Positions 5,973 through 7,013 of a stretch of 7,013 nt of DNA are shown piece after piece. The position numbers were made by a program, and so were the translations under genes. Source of the DNA: Acidobacteriota bacterium (GTDB lineage Bacteria > Acidobacteriota > Terriglobia > Terriglobales > Acidobacteriaceae); assembly GCA_025353435.1 (NCBI GenBank), contig JANXQR010000730.1, positions 1 through 7,013 on the forward strand. Reading direction: 5' to 3'. Numbering within the stretch: position 1 is the first letter of the stretch; every line of letters begins with the position of its first letter. Below the pieces are notes generated by a model that was given only the letters and a program-made list of their open reading frames with translations, did not search any database and was not told the DNA's origin.

Positions 5973-6308
5973 CTAGCTTGAACTCGTCGACGATGAGGGG
6001 TTTGCTGATGACTCCGAGGCCGTCGACTTTGATTCAGTTGCCACCGGTTTTGCATCTGCGGACTTCGAATTAGCCGCCTCAGCCGCTTCAATCGTCGGCA
6101 CATCATCCGGTGAAGAGCTCCCCGACGACTTCGATGAGTAGTCATTCACATACCAGCCCGCACCCTTGAACGACAGCCCAGGCGCGGTCAGCGGGCGCTC
6201 CACCGGGCCGCCGCACTTGGGGCACACTGTGTCCTCTTCGGAACTGAAACTTTGAATTTTCTCGTAGCGATTGCCGCACTGTGTGCAGCGGTAGGCGTAT
6301 AGCGGCAA
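5973..6308 (-). CDS. FmdB-family zinc-ribbon protein with Ser-rich tail
   Basis: Predicted 111-residue small protein. MPLYAYRCTQCGNRYE opens the FmdB-type zinc ribbon, with Cys8/Cys11 and Cys29/Cys32 as the likely metal ligands, followed by the family segment LSFKGAGWYVNDYS (45-58). Residues 58-111 are a low-complexity tail with 20 serines in 54 residues plus Ala, Lys, Glu and Pro, probably disordered. The family name comes from a regulator of formamidase in Methylophilus, but most members have no known function; nucleic-acid or protein binding is only a guess. The start is TTG (6306-6308 on the complement): the family's MPLYxYxC begins exactly there and no ATG or GTG alternative fits. A GGGGTGAGAG stretch lies just upstream as a modest ribosome site. 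Confidence 0.88.
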   Translation of the reverse strand: MPLYAYRCTQCGNRYEKIQSFSSEEDTVCPKCGGPVERPLTAPGLSFKGAGWYVNDYSSKSSGSSSPDDVPTIEAAEAANSKSADAKPVATESKSTASESSANPSSSTSSS

Positions 6309-6363
6309 AGTCTCTCACCCCACGGGGAAGCAGAATCAATCTGTTTCTATTCTACCGTTATAT
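6309..6363 (-). promoter_or_regulatory. Leader region of the fmdB-like gene
   Basis: This gap is AT-rich relative to its surroundings. It sits just after a terminator, so it should hold the fmdB-like promoter. On the - strand TAGAAT (at about 6349-6354) is a fair -10 candidate (4 of 6), but no good -35 is seen at the proper distance because that position falls in the terminator stem and its T-run. No regulator site could be recognised. Confidence 0.25.
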
Positions 6364-6410
6364 GAAAACGGCGTGCGCCCCGGAGATGAGCCAGGCAGGC
6401 CGCACGCCGT
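6364..6410 (-). terminator. Intrinsic terminator after the DUF2911 gene
   Basis: On the - strand ACGGCGTGCG (6410-6401) and CGCACGCCGT (6377-6368) form a perfect 10-bp GC-rich stem with a 23-base loop, immediately followed by TTTTC, the first T being the last stem base. It begins 10 bases after the end of the DUF2911 gene, the expected place for its terminator, and separates it from the fmdB-like gene downstream on the same strand. Confidence 0.8.
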
Positions 6411-6420
6411 GATTTCTCCC

Positions 6421-6954
6421 TTAATGCGCCATGATCGAGACAGAAGCTTCCTTGTTCTCCCAAGCCAGGGTCAGCTTGCTTCCCGTGAGTGTATATTTCA
6501 ATTCCTCTACCATCGACGCCGGCTTGGACATTTGCATCTTCACCTTGCCCAGGTCCTGTGCCGCGTCATGTTGCAAACCCCACTCGCCGGTCTGCTTGTT
6601 AACAATCAACGTCCAGTTATCAGGGTCGGAGATGTCGACGAACAGGGTGTAGGTTCCCGCCGGAACATGAAGGTCGCCAATCATCAAATCGCTGTCGGCC
6701 TTGAGCGTAGTGGCAGCGTTTGCACCGGCGCGCCAGATCGGATACTGGGAGCCACCCGCCTTGGCGATCAGGCCGTCGCTCGTGTAGACATGGCCCTCGC
6801 GGCCCTTCACGCGCGGCGACGAATAGGTGATCGTAACCGTCTTGCCGCCAACGGTCCCGGTGGCCGTCTCGGACGGGCTCGCCGGCGCCTTGGTCTGCGA
6901 AAATACGGTTCCCGCAGCCGCCAGTAGTGCAGAACAAACCAAAAGACGCTTCAT
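6421..6954 (-). CDS. Secreted DUF2911 family protein
   Basis: Predicted 177-residue protein of unknown function. Residues 1-19 look like a signal peptide: a Lys-Arg start, then LLVCSALLAAAGTVF, with likely cleavage after VFS (19/20), so the mature protein should be periplasmic or exported. The body matches what I recall of DUF2911: YSSPRVKGR (44-52), YPIWRAGANAAT (71-82), VPAGTYTLFV (97-106), DNWTLIVNKQTGEWG (112-126), then VEELKYTLTGSKLTLAWE (149-166). The WRAGANxAT and PAGTYTLF motifs are the strongest marks. The family is thought to be a beta-rich fold; no catalytic residues are established. The ATG at 6954 is secured by a strong AGGAGG at 6961-6966 with 6-base spacing. An intrinsic terminator follows, so it is probably monocistronic. 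Confidence 0.9.
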   Translation of the reverse strand: MKRLLVCSALLAAAGTVFSQTKAPASPSETATGTVGGKTVTITYSSPRVKGREGHVYTSDGLIAKAGGSQYPIWRAGANAATTLKADSDLMIGDLHVPAGTYTLFVDISDPDNWTLIVNKQTGEWGLQHDAAQDLGKVKMQMSKPASMVEELKYTLTGSKLTLAWENKEASVSIMAH

Positions 6955-6960
6955 CTAATT

Positions 6961-6966
6961 CCTCCT
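6961..6966 (-). promoter_or_regulatory. Strong ribosome binding site of the DUF2911 gene
   Basis: On the - strand AGGAGG, a perfect Shine-Dalgarno core, lies 6 bases before the ATG at 6954. The remaining 47 bases to the window edge hold no promoter I can call with confidence. Confidence 0.85.
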
Positions 6967-7013
6967 GGGTGATGCAACTTCTCTGCCGGGATGATTGTCG
7001 CACTGAGGCCTCC

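Noticed and set aside
5964..5985. Possible short inverted repeat around GCTAGC at the convergent junction
   Set aside because: The flanking TCAA/TTGA arms are short and asymmetric about the centre and there is no T-run, so a terminator cannot be supported.
6373..6927. Open frame of 184 codons on the + strand opposite the DUF2911 gene
   Set aside because: It crosses the terminator stem and the whole DUF2911 gene, which has a signal peptide, family motifs and a perfect ribosome site on the other strand.
1..7013. Possible defence, mobile or otherwise novel multi-gene system
   Set aside because: No transposase, integrase, phage, CRISPR, toxin-antitoxin or nuclease signatures were seen; all genes but three are recognisable amino acid biosynthesis enzymes, and the three others (YcxB-like, FmdB-like, DUF2911) belong to known families.

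Overview
The window looks like a chromosomal stretch of a fairly GC-rich bacterium. Its gene content and protein sequences (the HisA variant, the DUF2911 protein, the FmdB protein with a Ser-rich tail) fit an Acidobacteriota such as class Terriglobia. That placement is an inference from recalled protein character and was not tested by a search.

Layout. Positions 1-3426 hold the distal part of a histidine biosynthesis operon on the + strand: 'hisC (only the C-terminal 66 residues), hisB, hisH, a small membrane protein of the YcxB-like type, hisF and hisA. Every junction is tight: stops and starts overlap by 1-7 bases, or are separated by 4 bases at the membrane-protein/hisF junction. The five complete genes each have a purine-rich ribosome site, so the block reads as one translationally coupled transcript. 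HisH and HisF together form imidazole glycerol phosphate synthase, HisA makes the HisF substrate, and HisB and HisC act after it. hisI and hisE are not present after hisA, and hisG and hisD would have to lie upstream or elsewhere.

Positions 3427-3517 are a non-coding gap with a sliding inverted repeat and a plausible promoter. They precede a class I PLP aminotransferase (3518-4693, GTG start). A perfect 15-bp inverted repeat (4708-4750) follows that gene and separates it from a zinc-ribbon threonine synthase (start chosen at 4788, end 5963). The window is thus dominated by amino acid biosynthesis.

From 5973 to the right edge the genes are on the - strand: an FmdB-family zinc-ribbon protein with a Ser-rich tail (TTG start) and a secreted DUF2911 protein, separated by a convincing intrinsic terminator. 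The threonine synthase and FmdB genes converge with only 9 bases between their stops.

I saw no tRNA, rRNA, CRISPR array, insertion sequence or phage gene. Nothing here looks like a new defence or mobile system. The points most worth a second look are the membrane protein embedded in the his operon, the divergent HisA active-site loop, and the structured intergenic elements.
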